The notes under the pieces: generated by a model
What the model saw: only the letters and a program-made list of their open reading frames with translations
What the model was told of the DNA's origin: nothing
The model's database searches: none
NCBI GenBank assembly: GCA_003139735.1
Contig: PLGA01000011.1
Span: 1 to 5,890 of the forward strand
DNA length: 5,890 bases
Source of the DNA: Bryobacterales bacterium
GTDB taxonomy: Bacteria > Acidobacteriota > Terriglobia > Bryobacterales > Bryobacteraceae
Direction of reading: 5' to 3'
Translations under genes and position numbers: made by a program
Shown: piece by piece, positions 1-5,890 of the stretch
How positions within the stretch are numbered: the stretch's first letter is position 1
How the letters are laid out: each line of letters begins with the position of its first letter

Positions 1-24
1 GGAGATCTCCCGGTTCTCGTGCAT
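1..24 (-). CDS. Start of intron-encoded reverse transcriptase/maturase (first eight codons only)
   Basis: An ATG at 24-22 opens the frame MHENREIS, which continues past the left edge. I recognise this start from reverse transcriptase/maturase proteins of bacterial group II introns (from memory, not searched). Upstream the only ribosome-binding-like sequence is a weak TGAGA about 7 nt before the ATG. The start falls at intron nucleotide 281, which is early for a protein normally encoded in domain IV, so the functional start might lie further downstream. With eight codons visible the assignment depends on the intron context. Confidence 0.55.
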
Positions 25-109
25 GTTGTTTCTCAGCGTGCCTGGGTTCTTAGACTACGCAGGGCCGCCCGGTCACTCGCGATTTAGCGCAACCAGCCGT
101 GATGCCTTC

Positions 110-125
110 CTCTTAGGTAATAGAG
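110..125 (-). other. EBS1 hairpin of the group II intron
   Basis: On the minus strand the sequence CTCT-ATTACCTA-AGAG forms a 4-bp stem with an 8-nt loop. The loop contains TACCTA (119-114), the exact complement of the six exon bases TAGGTA (310-305) that end at the 5' splice site. It lies at intron nucleotides 186-191, a reasonable place for the exon-binding site of domain I. The match and the loop placement are seen directly; the function is inferred. Confidence 0.72.
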
Positions 126-284
126 TTCAGCGCCCCAATCAGGATTTTTCGAAGCTCAATCGCCCGGCCCACCGATACCCCTGTCTACGCTTCAACCAGC
201 ACCTCGCGATGCTCGCCGCAAGACTCGGGGCCAAGATGGATTCGCTTCTCCTTTCTTGTAGGACTCTTTCATTCCCAACAACAT

Positions 285-300
285 GCCGGTTTATCCCGGC
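285..300 (-). other. 5'-terminal hairpin of the intron
   Basis: Four bases inside the 5' boundary the minus strand reads GCCGG-GATAAA-CCGGC, a perfect 5-bp GC stem with a 6-nt loop. A stable helix next to the 5' end fits the base of domain I, though its exact place in the ribozyme fold cannot be fixed from the fragment. Confidence 0.5.
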
Positions 301-304
301 GCAC

Positions 305-310
305 TACCTA
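305..310 (-). other. IBS1, the exon sequence recognised by the intron
   Basis: The minus-strand bases TAGGTA directly precede the intron's GTGCG. They pair perfectly with TACCTA in the loop at 114-119. Further upstream in the exon, GGGATT (317-312) could serve as IBS2 and pair with AATCCT (146-141 on the minus strand, one G-T wobble), but a second AATCC at 242-238 makes the EBS2 choice tentative. Confidence 0.7.
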
Positions 311-333
311 CAATCCCACTTCCCGTTCCCGTT

Positions 334-354
334 AGCGTACCAGTCGAGCGTACC
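334..354. repeat. Short direct repeat AGCGTACC x2
   Basis: AGCGTACC occurs at 334-341 and 347-354, a period of 13 nt. The adjacent CCCGTT is tandemly doubled at 322-333. The repeats lie in the noncoding gap 18-50 nt upstream of the intron boundary. No function is recognised; they are too short to exclude chance. Confidence 0.5.
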
Positions 355-397
355 CAACGGTGCGTATCACGGCTTCGTGCGGCAGTAAGCCGGCGCC

Positions 398-3067
398 TCA
401 GCGGAAGTTCTCCACCAGCATCAGGTCGTTGACGGAGGAGTCCAGCCTGGTGTACAGAATCGTGCGGCCTCCGGGAGATGCGGTGAGACCGAGTTCCACG
501 TCGCCCAGATTTCGAGCCACGGTAGTGGATCTTCCGGTGGCGAGGTCGTAGAACTGTAGCCGTGTCTCGACGGAAGGTTGATCGATATAGTAGATGCCCT
601 TTTCGAGCACCGCGAACGCCCGTTGAATGACTCCCTCCACAACCTTGACGGGCGGACCGCCGGAGGTTGGAAGGCGCCACAAGGCACTCGCATCTGGAGT
701 CTGTGTGTAATAGAGGTAGGCGCCATCTGGCGACTCGAAGGCCACGTACCCTACGTTGTGTGTGACCTGTACAGCCTCTCCACCAGTCGCGGGGACCTTC
801 CAGATCTGAAACTCTCCGGTTCGGTTTGAGCTGAAGTAGATCCACTTACCGTCGTGGGAGAAGCTGGCGACAGGTTCGTTCGCCAGATCGGAAATGAGGC
901 GTTTGGGCTTGCCGCCCGCGGCGGAGATCACATAGACGCCGTATTTGCCTTTGGGATTGGACTCGAACGCAACCAATTGGCCGTCGGGCGACCAACGGGG
1001 CATACCTGTCCAATCAGCACCCAAAGTGGCCATTGACGTGAGCTGGACGGCGTTCGAACCGTCGGGGTCGGCGAGCCAGATCTCGTTTGGCCTGGAGCGG
1101 TTTGACTCAAAGGCGACGCGGCGCCCGTCAGGGGAGAATTGGGGGTTGGCGTCCTCGCGCGTCGAGGTAATGGTTGCGATGGGCGGAGACGACGCCGGCG
1201 CACCGGGAGCGGACGTCTCGATACGCCAGATACTTCCGACGACAACGCTGCGCACGTAGACCAGCCGGGACGGTCTGCCCGGTTGCGGGCGGGAAACCAC
1301 GGCCATAGTGGCGTTCTCGCCCACGAAGGGGAGTCGCGCCGGCGGGTGGTCGCCCGGGATGGCCACCCTCCAGAGGCTTCCCCCGGTTGAAAAGAGAATC
1401 TCCTTGCTGTCGGGCATCCACGTCGTGTAGTCTCTGTTCCGGCCCGCAAACGGGAGGGGTGTGGGTTCGCCGGTGGAGGTGAGGTTTTTCCCCAGAGGAA
1501 GCAGTTGAAGCTCGGCTTTAGGGGGAGCAGACTCGCGCTCGAAGACCAGCCAACGGCCGTCGGGCGAAACCGCCGGGTGAGTGTCGCCGAACAGAGGTGG
1601 TTGGGGATTGGTCAACTGCCGCTTCTCTCCGGTTTCGAGTGAAACCACGAATAAGGCGTCGGGCTTCCCCTGGCCCGGGGAATCCGTCACCACCAGACAG
1701 TCGCTGTCCGGACACCAGGCAAGGAACGTCGCGAAAAAGTAGCTCTGGCCCGTCCGGATCTCGGCCAATTTGCGCTCAGGCCCGCCCAAAGGGGGGATCA
1801 ACCGTAATTCGCTGGTCCCGCTTTGCAGTATGCCTCCTGTGCGAATCGATCCCGGCGCTCGCGACTCACCGCGGAGGAAGGCGATCCAGCGGCCATCAGG
1901 CGACCAGGCCGGGTCGTAGTCTCGGCGCGGGTCGGCGGTCAGCCGCAAAGGAGAGCCGGCACCGATTTGTTGCACGTAGATGTCGAAGTTCTCCTGCTTG
2001 GGCCCGCTCCACGCGAATGCAACGTAGTTGCCGTCGGGGGAAAATGAGGGAGAGCCTTTCACACCGGGAAGCGTGGTGAGCGCGACGGCCCGAAACGGCT
2101 CCGCCGATTGCGGTGACCACCACATCCGCCACGCGAAAAAACCCGCAACCAGCAGCACTGGCAGCAGGGCCACCCAGACCCAGCGCCTGCGTGGCGGCAC
2201 CGTTTGCATGGCCGCCGCGCCCGAATCCGATTCCTCCTTCATCTCCTCCAGAGTGACTTTGAGGTCGGCCATGGTCTGGAAGCGGCGCGCCGGGTCTTTG
2301 CGCAGGCAACGCGCGACGATCCTTTCCAGTTCGCTTGGGGTTCCCTCCGGAAGGGCGGGCGGCTCCAGGTGCAAGATTGCCGCCAGCGTCAGGGCTTGGC
2401 TGTCCCGCCGGAAAGGCCGCCGTCCGGTCAGCATCTCGTACAGCAACGATCCGAAGCTGAAGATGTCGCTCCGCGCGTCCACCTTCTTCCCCTCAGCCTG
2501 CTCCGGCGACATGTAGGCAGCCGTGCCCACGATCACGCCTAACTCCGTGGACGGCGCCGCGGTCAGAGTCGAGTCTTCGGAGCCGACCGGGGCGGTCTCG
2601 GTCAGCTTCGCCAAGCCAAAGTCCAGCACCTTCACGCGGCCTTCCGCGGTCACCATCACATTGCCCGGCTTGAGGTCCCGGTGGACAATCCCGGCCGCGT
2701 GCGCCTTGGCCAGCGCATCGGCGATTTGCAGGGCATACTTCAGGGCCTCGTTCAGCTTCATCCCCTTGTGCCCGATCAATTCGTCGAGCGTCTTCCCTTC
2801 GACGTGCTCCATCGCAATGAAATCGACGCCATCCGATTGGTCGATGTCATAGACCGTGACGATGTTGGGATGGTTCAGGGCGGAGGCTGCGCGGGCTTCC
2901 CGGACGAAACGTTGCTTGCGCTCCGGGTCGGTGACCTTCTCGGGAGGCAACACCTTGAGGGCGACGAAGCGCTTCAGATGGCTGTCGCGGGCCTTGTAGA
3001 CCACGCCCATCCCGCCTTCGCCGAGCTTCTCGGTGATTTCGTAATGGGAGATGGTGCGGCCGATCAT
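398..3067 (-). CDS. Membrane Ser/Thr protein kinase with PD40/TolB-type beta-propeller sensor domain
   Basis: Complete 889-residue protein. The start is secure: an in-frame TGA lies five codons upstream (3080-3082), no other start codon lies between, and GAGG sits 5 nt before the ATG. The kinase domain spans about 9-273: glycine loop GEGGMG 16-21, ATP lysine 38, alpha-C Glu 57, HRD 129-131 with Asn 136, DFG 149-151, SPE 187-189, Asp 201. It is an RD kinase with every catalytic residue intact, and its activation segment (156-182) is rich in Ser/Thr, consistent with autophosphorylation (inference). RRR 293-295 precedes a Trp-rich hydrophobic helix 296-317. Residues about 325-889 form twelve PD40-like beta units (SPDG at 343-346 through SPGG at 864-867), predicted outside the membrane. 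The tail NDLMLVENFR is typical of acidobacterial kinases of this kind (family knowledge). The kinase domain closely resembles that of the upstream gene, while the propeller is far less similar. The phosphorylation targets and ligand are unknown. Confidence 0.95.
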   Translation of the reverse strand: MIGRTISHYEITEKLGEGGMGVVYKARDSHLKRFVALKVLPPEKVTDPERKQRFVREARAASALNHPNIVTVYDIDQSDGVDFIAMEHVEGKTLDELIGHKGMKLNEALKYALQIADALAKAHAAGIVHRDLKPGNVMVTAEGRVKVLDFGLAKLTETAPVGSEDSTLTAAPSTELGVIVGTAAYMSPEQAEGKKVDARSDIFSFGSLLYEMLTGRRPFRRDSQALTLAAILHLEPPALPEGTPSELERIVARCLRKDPARRFQTMADLKVTLEEMKEESDSGAAAMQTVPPRRRWVWVALLPVLLVAGFFAWRMWWSPQSAEPFRAVALTTLPGVKGSPSFSPDGNYVAFAWSGPKQENFDIYVQQIGAGSPLRLTADPRRDYDPAWSPDGRWIAFLRGESRAPGSIRTGGILQSGTSELRLIPPLGGPERKLAEIRTGQSYFFATFLAWCPDSDCLVVTDSPGQGKPDALFVVSLETGEKRQLTNPQPPLFGDTHPAVSPDGRWLVFERESAPPKAELQLLPLGKNLTSTGEPTPLPFAGRNRDYTTWMPDSKEILFSTGGSLWRVAIPGDHPPARLPFVGENATMAVVSRPQPGRPSRLVYVRSVVVGSIWRIETSAPGAPASSPPIATITSTREDANPQFSPDGRRVAFESNRSRPNEIWLADPDGSNAVQLTSMATLGADWTGMPRWSPDGQLVAFESNPKGKYGVYVISAAGGKPKRLISDLANEPVASFSHDGKWIYFSSNRTGEFQIWKVPATGGEAVQVTHNVGYVAFESPDGAYLYYTQTPDASALWRLPTSGGPPVKVVEGVIQRAFAVLEKGIYYIDQPSVETRLQFYDLATGRSTTVARNLGDVELGLTASPGGRTILYTRLDSSVNDLMLVENFR
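401..2095 (-). repeat. Twelve PD40-like beta-propeller repeats in the single-domain kinase
   Basis: Recognisable cores are FSPDGNYVAFAW, WSPDGRWIAFLR, WCPDSDCLVVTD, VSPDGRWLVFER, WMPDSKEILFST, a degenerate unit ending PSRLVYVRS, FSPDGRRVAFES, WSPDGQLVAFES, FSHDGKWIYFSS, ESPDGAYLYYTQ, a degenerate unit LEKGIYYIDQ, and ASPGGRTILYTR. The best-conserved units lie in two clusters (1-5 and 7-10). As in the upstream paralogue, the by-eye count of twelve suggests two six-bladed propellers in series. The ligand is unknown. Confidence 0.8.
2117..2182 (-). other. Transmembrane helix of the single-domain kinase
   Basis: The segment encodes residues 296-317, WVWVALLPVLLVAGFFAW and following, directly after RRR. 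This hydrophobic, Trp-flanked single span separates the cytoplasmic kinase from the propeller. It sits in the same relative place as the helix in the upstream paralogue. Confidence 0.87.
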
Positions 3068-3078
3068 GGTCGCCTCAC
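3068..3078 (-). promoter_or_regulatory. Ribosome binding site of the second kinase gene overlapping the first gene's stop
   Basis: On the minus strand the junction reads AAG TGA GGCGACC ATG. The Shine-Dalgarno-like GAGG (3076-3073) uses the last two bases of the upstream TGA stop and lies 5 nt from the ATG. The intergenic gap is 7 nt, leaving no room for a promoter or terminator, so the two genes must be cotranscribed and are probably translationally coupled. Confidence 0.8.
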
Positions 3079-5890
3079 TTCAGATCTCGAATCATGACCA
3101 CGTCGCTGGTGGTGGAATAGCGCGACACGGCCAGCTTCTTGCCGTCGCGCGATTCGGCGACGTCGCTGAGCCGATCGCTCTGGAAGCTGGTCACCTGTTT
3201 CGCTTCGCCACCATCCAGGGGCTGCCGCCAGACGTTCGACACGCCGCCGACTGTCTTCCGGAGCAACAGAGACTTGCTGTCGGCGGACCATCTACCCACT
3301 TCGAGGCCGAAGGTTGCTATGGGCTGTCCCCCGGCGGCCGGGATGATTCTGGCCGTTGGCGGTACGGCGGAGAACTCCTCCACGAGGACTAATCTCCCGT
3401 CCGGGGAGATCTCCGACCACCCGTACTCGTTCCAGATGCGAACGGGGGGACCGCCGTCGATCGGCATTCTCCACACGCCGTAGCTTTTGGGATCCATCGA
3501 GCCATAAGTTATCCAAGTCCCGTCCGGGGAACAGGATGGACCGAATTCGCCCTCGCCGTTGGTTAACTGCCGGGCATTGCTGCCATCAAGATCCAACCGC
3601 CAAACGTGCGCACCCCCCCCACGGGATGAGAAGAATACAATCCTGCGGCCATCGCCACAAGCACGCGCCTCCCCATCGCCAGGGCCCTCCTCGGTAAGTT
3701 GCTGCTGGCTCGTACCATCCGCCGCGGCGATCCAGAGATGCTGCCGCTGCTTGCTGTCCGGGGCGGTGAAAACGATCTTGTCATCACTGATCCAATCGAG
3801 CTGGGCACCGGAAGTGCGCAGGCGGCCGGCGATCTCGCGGGCGCTCGCGGCGTCACTAGTCGAACCCACCCAGATGCCAGTGGAATAATCGCTCTGCACC
3901 GTGACCAGTGCGCTGGCATCACCGGTCAGGCTCAGGCCGCTGTAATCGTTCAAGTCGTTCGTGATCCTGCGCGCATCGCCTCCCGGATAGAAGACATACC
4001 AGAGCTGGGCCGGGCCCCCGTGCTGTTCGGAGGCCAGGATCATAAGCCCATGGCCGTCCGGCATCCATTCCAGTGCCGAAATGCTGTACCATGTGCGCGT
4101 ACCAATGCGCTTTTCCGGACCGCCTTCCACAGGCATGGCCGCCAGGCGACAAGAGTAGCCGCCCCGAAAGGAAAAGACGCCATATGCTATGGTCTTGCCG
4201 TCCGGGGACCAATCCATTTCGGCGAGCATCTCCGGAAACTTGCGCAAGGCCAGTTGCCGCTCGCCGCTGCCATCCACGTTGGCAATGAGCAGGGGGCTAT
4301 CGGGGCCCGCCAGCCTGATGAAGACGAGCCGTTTCTCGTCCGGCGAGAGGCGTGCAAAATACATATTGGCGAGCGGAGCCAGCTTCCTGGGTTTGCCGCT
4401 CGGCACCGGCATCATGTACAGCGCCGGCGGAGGCGTACCCGTGGCGAACACGTAATAGAGGGAGTTGCCATCGCGCGAAAACCGCAGATTGCTGAACGTC
4501 CCTGGGGCGGGGGGCAGCATCGTCACGTTGCTCCCGTTGGCCGCGTTGCGCAGGGAGAGGCTGCCCATACCCCCGTCCGTGACGGCGTGCGCCACGTACT
4601 TGCCATCGGGCGAGATGGCCGCCGCACTGGCTTTCCCGGTGTCCGTCAGCCTGATGATCTCCATTCGCGCGAAAGGCCCGGCCGGACGCTCGGCCAGCCA
4701 GCGGTACACCGCAAACGCCGCCAGGACCGCGAGCGCGGCGAAGCCGGCCCGCCACAGCCAGCGGCGCCGTTTTGCCGGGCCTGGCCCCGCCCGCCCCAGC
4801 CGGCCTGAGTCCGATTCCTCCTTCAGGTCTTCCAGCACAACCTTCAGGTCCGTGAAGCTCTGCCAGCGCCGCCGCGGATCTTTGCGCAGACACCGCAAAA
4901 TCGCGTTGTCCAACTCCGGAGGCAGGCCCGCAATCAACGTTCCCGGCGCTGCCGGCTCCTGCGCCAGCAAGGCCGCCATGGTGGCCCCCCGGCTGGCCCC
5001 CTGGAACGCCCGCCGCCCGGTCACCATCTCGTACAGCACCGCCCCAAACGAGAATATGTCGGACCGCGAATCCACCGCGCTGCCCTGCGCCTGCTCCGGC
5101 GACATGTAGGCCAGCGTGCCGACGATGGTCCCCTCGTCCGACTGCGGCCGCTCCTCCGCCGGAATGGACGCCCCCGCGCCCGCCTCCAGCAGTTTCGCCA
5201 GCCCGAAATCCAACACCTTCACCACCCCGTCGGGCTGCGCCATGATGTTGGACGGCTTCAGGTCGCGGTGCACGATGCCCGCCGCGTGCGCCTTGCCCAA
5301 AGCGTCCGCGATGCAAACCGCCATACGCAGGGCGTCGCTGAGATTCATCCCCTTGGGCGGGATCAGCCGGTCCAGCGTGACCCCCTCGACAAACTCCATG
5401 GCGATATAATCCACCCCGCCCGATTCCGCAATGTCGTAGATGTGAACGATGTTGGGGTGGTTCAAGGCGGAGGCCGCCTTGGCCTCCTGCACAAAGCGCT
5501 TCTTCTGCTCCGCGCCCGCCTTGCCCGGCTTCAATACCTTGATGGCCGCCGGACGCCCCAGGTGCGTGTCCAGCGCCCGGTACACGATCCCCATGCCGCC
5601 TTCGCCCAGCTTCTCCTCAAGCTGATAGTGGCCCAGGGTCTGGCCGATGGCGACCGCCTCGCGCGCGGCCGGCTCCTGTTCCACCGTGACTGCTTGTGGC
5701 CGCGACTCCAGCAGCCTCTTCACCGCGCGCAGGTCCACCAGCATGTCGGCCGCGTGCTGGTAGCGTCCCGCGGGATTCTTAACCAGCGCCTTGGCCACGA
5801 GGCGGTCTATCTCCAGTGGCACCCCGCTGCGCAGGGCCGTCAGCGGCTCCGGCTCTTTGTTGAGGATCGCGAAGATGGCCGCCGCCGCCG
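3075..5890 (-). CDS. Tandem-domain membrane Ser/Thr protein kinase with PD40/TolB-type beta-propeller (5' end outside window)
   Basis: The reading frame is open to the right edge, so the true start lies outside the window; the first possible in-window start, GTG at 5822, is an internal valine. Numbering from the first whole codon (5888), 937 residues are visible. Residues 1-60 match the C-lobe end of a Hanks-type kinase (EIDRLVAKALVKNP, RYQHAADML). After a linker of about 25 residues a complete second kinase domain spans about 88-354: glycine loop GEGGMG 95-100, ATP lysine 117, alpha-C Glu 135, HRD 207-209 with Asn 214, DFG 227-229, SPE 263-265. All catalytic residues are present, so activity is expected. 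KRRR 373-376 precedes a hydrophobic helix 377-398, giving kinase inside and propeller outside. Residues about 407-937 hold twelve PD40-like units. It is the promoter-proximal visible gene of a two-gene operon. The substrate and ligand are not deducible. Confidence 0.93.
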   Translation of the reverse strand, partial: AAAAIFAILNKEPEPLTALRSGVPLEIDRLVAKALVKNPAGRYQHAADMLVDLRAVKRLLESRPQAVTVEQEPAAREAVAIGQTLGHYQLEEKLGEGGMGIVYRALDTHLGRPAAIKVLKPGKAGAEQKKRFVQEAKAASALNHPNIVHIYDIAESGGVDYIAMEFVEGVTLDRLIPPKGMNLSDALRMAVCIADALGKAHAAGIVHRDLKPSNIMAQPDGVVKVLDFGLAKLLEAGAGASIPAEERPQSDEGTIVGTLAYMSPEQAQGSAVDSRSDIFSFGAVLYEMVTGRRAFQGASRGATMAALLAQEPAAPGTLIAGLPPELDNAILRCLRKDPRRRWQSFTDLKVVLEDLKEESDSGRLGRAGPGPAKRRRWLWRAGFAALAVLAAFAVYRWLAERPAGPFARMEIIRLTDTGKASAAAISPDGKYVAHAVTDGGMGSLSLRNAANGSNVTMLPPAPGTFSNLRFSRDGNSLYYVFATGTPPPALYMMPVPSGKPRKLAPLANMYFARLSPDEKRLVFIRLAGPDSPLLIANVDGSGERQLALRKFPEMLAEMDWSPDGKTIAYGVFSFRGGYSCRLAAMPVEGGPEKRIGTRTWYSISALEWMPDGHGLMILASEQHGGPAQLWYVFYPGGDARRITNDLNDYSGLSLTGDASALVTVQSDYSTGIWVGSTSDAASAREIAGRLRTSGAQLDWISDDKIVFTAPDSKQRQHLWIAAADGTSQQQLTEEGPGDGEARACGDGRRIVFFSSRGGGAHVWRLDLDGSNARQLTNGEGEFGPSCSPDGTWITYGSMDPKSYGVWRMPIDGGPPVRIWNEYGWSEISPDGRLVLVEEFSAVPPTARIIPAAGGQPIATFGLEVGRWSADSKSLLLRKTVGGVSNVWRQPLDGGEAKQVTSFQSDRLSDVAESRDGKKLAVSRYSTTSDVVMIRDLK
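3078..4670 (-). repeat. Twelve PD40-like beta-propeller repeats in the tandem kinase
   Basis: Repeated units of about 40-50 residues follow the PD40 pattern (Ser-Pro-Asp-Gly turn then a beta strand). Recognisable cores are ISPDGKYVAHAV, FSRDGNSLYYVF, LSPDEKRLVFIR, WSPDGKTIAYGV, WMPDGHGLMILA, LTGDASALVTVQ, WISDDKIVFTAP, ACGDGRRIVFFS, CSPDGTWITYGS, ISPDGRLVLVEE, WSADSKSLLLRK and ESRDGKKLAVSR. Several units have degenerate turns. The count of twelve was made by eye and fits two six-bladed TolB-like propellers or one larger assembly. In this family such domains are thought to bind peptides, glycans or partner proteins outside the membrane; the ligand here is unknown. Confidence 0.8.
4695..4760 (-). 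other. Transmembrane helix of the tandem kinase
   Basis: The segment encodes 22 residues beginning WLWRAGFAALAVL, hydrophobic and Ala/Leu/Val rich, directly after the basic stretch KRRR. By the positive-inside rule the kinase side is cytoplasmic and the propeller side is outside (periplasmic in a diderm). It is a single helix with no signal-peptide cleavage site expected at this internal position. Confidence 0.85.
5708..5888 (-). other. C-lobe remnant or end of a first kinase domain, fused upstream of the second
   Basis: The translation of this segment lines up with the C-terminal helices of the other two kinase domains in the window. AAIFAILNKEPEPL corresponds to LAAILHLEPPAL in the downstream gene. 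EIDRLVAKALVKNPAGRYQ corresponds to ELDNAILRCLRKDPRRRWQ (second domain here) and ELERIVARCLRKDPARRFQ (downstream gene). No stop separates it from the second kinase domain. Whether the N-lobe and catalytic loop of this first domain exist upstream cannot be seen, so it may be a full kinase domain or a leftover from gene fusion. Confidence 0.85.

Larger units (their letters stand above)
1..304 (-). mobile_element. Group II intron, 5' portion (domain I region), running off the left edge
   Basis: On the minus strand the element begins with the group II consensus GTGCG at 304-300. Further inside are segments I recognise from bacterial group II introns carrying a reverse transcriptase: GAATGAAAGAGTCCTACAAG, AAAGGAGAAGCGAATC, CTTGGCCCCGAGTCTTGCGG and GTCTAAGAACCCAGGC. 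They are followed by a reading frame starting MHENREIS. The boundary is supported independently: six bases upstream of it (IBS1) are exactly complementary to a hairpin-loop sequence inside (EBS1). The intron lies in the same orientation as the kinase operon and outside any gene. The reverse transcriptase body, domains V and VI, and the 3' boundary are outside the window, so completeness and mobility cannot be judged. Confidence 0.82.
305..397 (-). other. 3' flank of the kinase operon and 5' exon of the intron
   Basis: These 93 nt separate the last kinase stop codon from the intron. I see no gene, tRNA or convincing intrinsic terminator. The only hairpins are 4-bp stems (for example CGGC-TTACT-GCCG just after the stop) without a T tract. 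The stretch carries two short direct repeats, so transcription of the operon probably reads into the intron. Confidence 0.6.

Noticed and set aside
356..376. Segment resembling parts of group II intron domain V (GCCGTG..GCACCGTT on the minus strand)
   Set aside because: It does not fold into the domain V hairpin and lacks the catalytic triad context; only isolated bases match. It is not evidence for a second nested intron.
23..388. Plus-strand open frame of 121 codons across the left region
   Set aside because: It lies antisense to the group II intron 5' region and crosses the intron boundary at 304. Such frames are common spurious calls opposite conserved intron RNA.
382..398. Possible intrinsic terminator just after the second kinase gene
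   Set aside because: The stem CGGC/GCCG is only 4 bp and no T tract follows.
960..4650. Recurrent short DNA motif like CCGTC(C/G)GG(G/C)GA on the plus strand
   Set aside because: It is the reverse complement of codons for the Ser-Pro-Asp-Gly turn of the propeller repeats, explained by protein repeats and not by a regulatory or CRISPR-type DNA repeat.
3699..4808. Plus-strand open frame of 369 codons
   Set aside because: It is antisense to the first kinase gene in GC-rich DNA with few stops. Its translation shows no domain and reads as a shadow of the repeated propeller codons.
4297..5316. Minus-strand open frame of 339 codons, Gly/Ala/Arg rich
   Set aside because: It is an alternative frame of the second kinase domain, which itself has all catalytic motifs. 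Composition is that of a frame shadow.
5682..5684. Internal GTG in the linker as an independent start for the second kinase domain
   Set aside because: No good ribosome binding site at proper spacing was seen, and the kinase C-lobe upstream in the same frame is preserved. It cannot be fully excluded as a secondary start.
5820..5822. GTG as the start codon of the first kinase gene
   Set aside because: The frame stays open upstream to the window edge and encodes conserved kinase C-lobe sequence (AIFAILNKEPEPL), so this GTG is an internal valine.

Overview
The window is GC-rich (roughly 60% by eye) and reads almost entirely on the minus strand. It looks like chromosomal DNA of a soil-type Acidobacteriota, probably near Solibacter/Bryobacter. 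The basis is family knowledge: membrane Ser/Thr kinases of the form 'G-T-L/I-x-HYE/Q...EKLGEGGMG-VVY' + one membrane helix + TolB/PD40-type beta-propeller, ending in a tail like 'NDLMLVENFR', are a large expanded family there. No taxonomic marker gene is present.

Layout, right to left in the direction of transcription. (1) 5890-3075: a kinase gene that runs off the right edge. Its visible part begins with the end of one kinase catalytic domain (C-lobe only). A short linker of about 25 residues follows, then a second, complete Ser/Thr kinase domain, a transmembrane helix and a long PD40 beta-propeller. It is therefore a tandem-kinase protein, not a single-domain kinase starting inside the window. 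(2) 3067-398: a complete 889-residue paralogue with one kinase domain, a membrane helix and a propeller. Seven bases separate the two genes, and the second gene's ribosome binding site overlaps the first gene's stop codon, so they form an operon and are probably translationally coupled. (3) 397-305: a 93-nt 3' flank with no convincing terminator. (4) 304-1: the 5' part of a group II intron in the same orientation, with the 5' boundary GTGCG at 304. A six-base exon-binding site (EBS1) in a hairpin loop is the exact complement of the six bases immediately upstream of that boundary (IBS1). The window ends eight codons into a putative intron-encoded reverse transcriptase/maturase (MHENREIS...).

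Working model (inference): both proteins sit in the cytoplasmic membrane with the kinase inside and the propeller outside (periplasm), as paired receptor-type kinases. The kinase domains have stayed very similar while the propellers have diverged, as expected if the two sense different ligands or envelope states and feed one phosphorylation network. The most notable points are the tandem kinase architecture and the well-defined intron insertion directly behind the operon.
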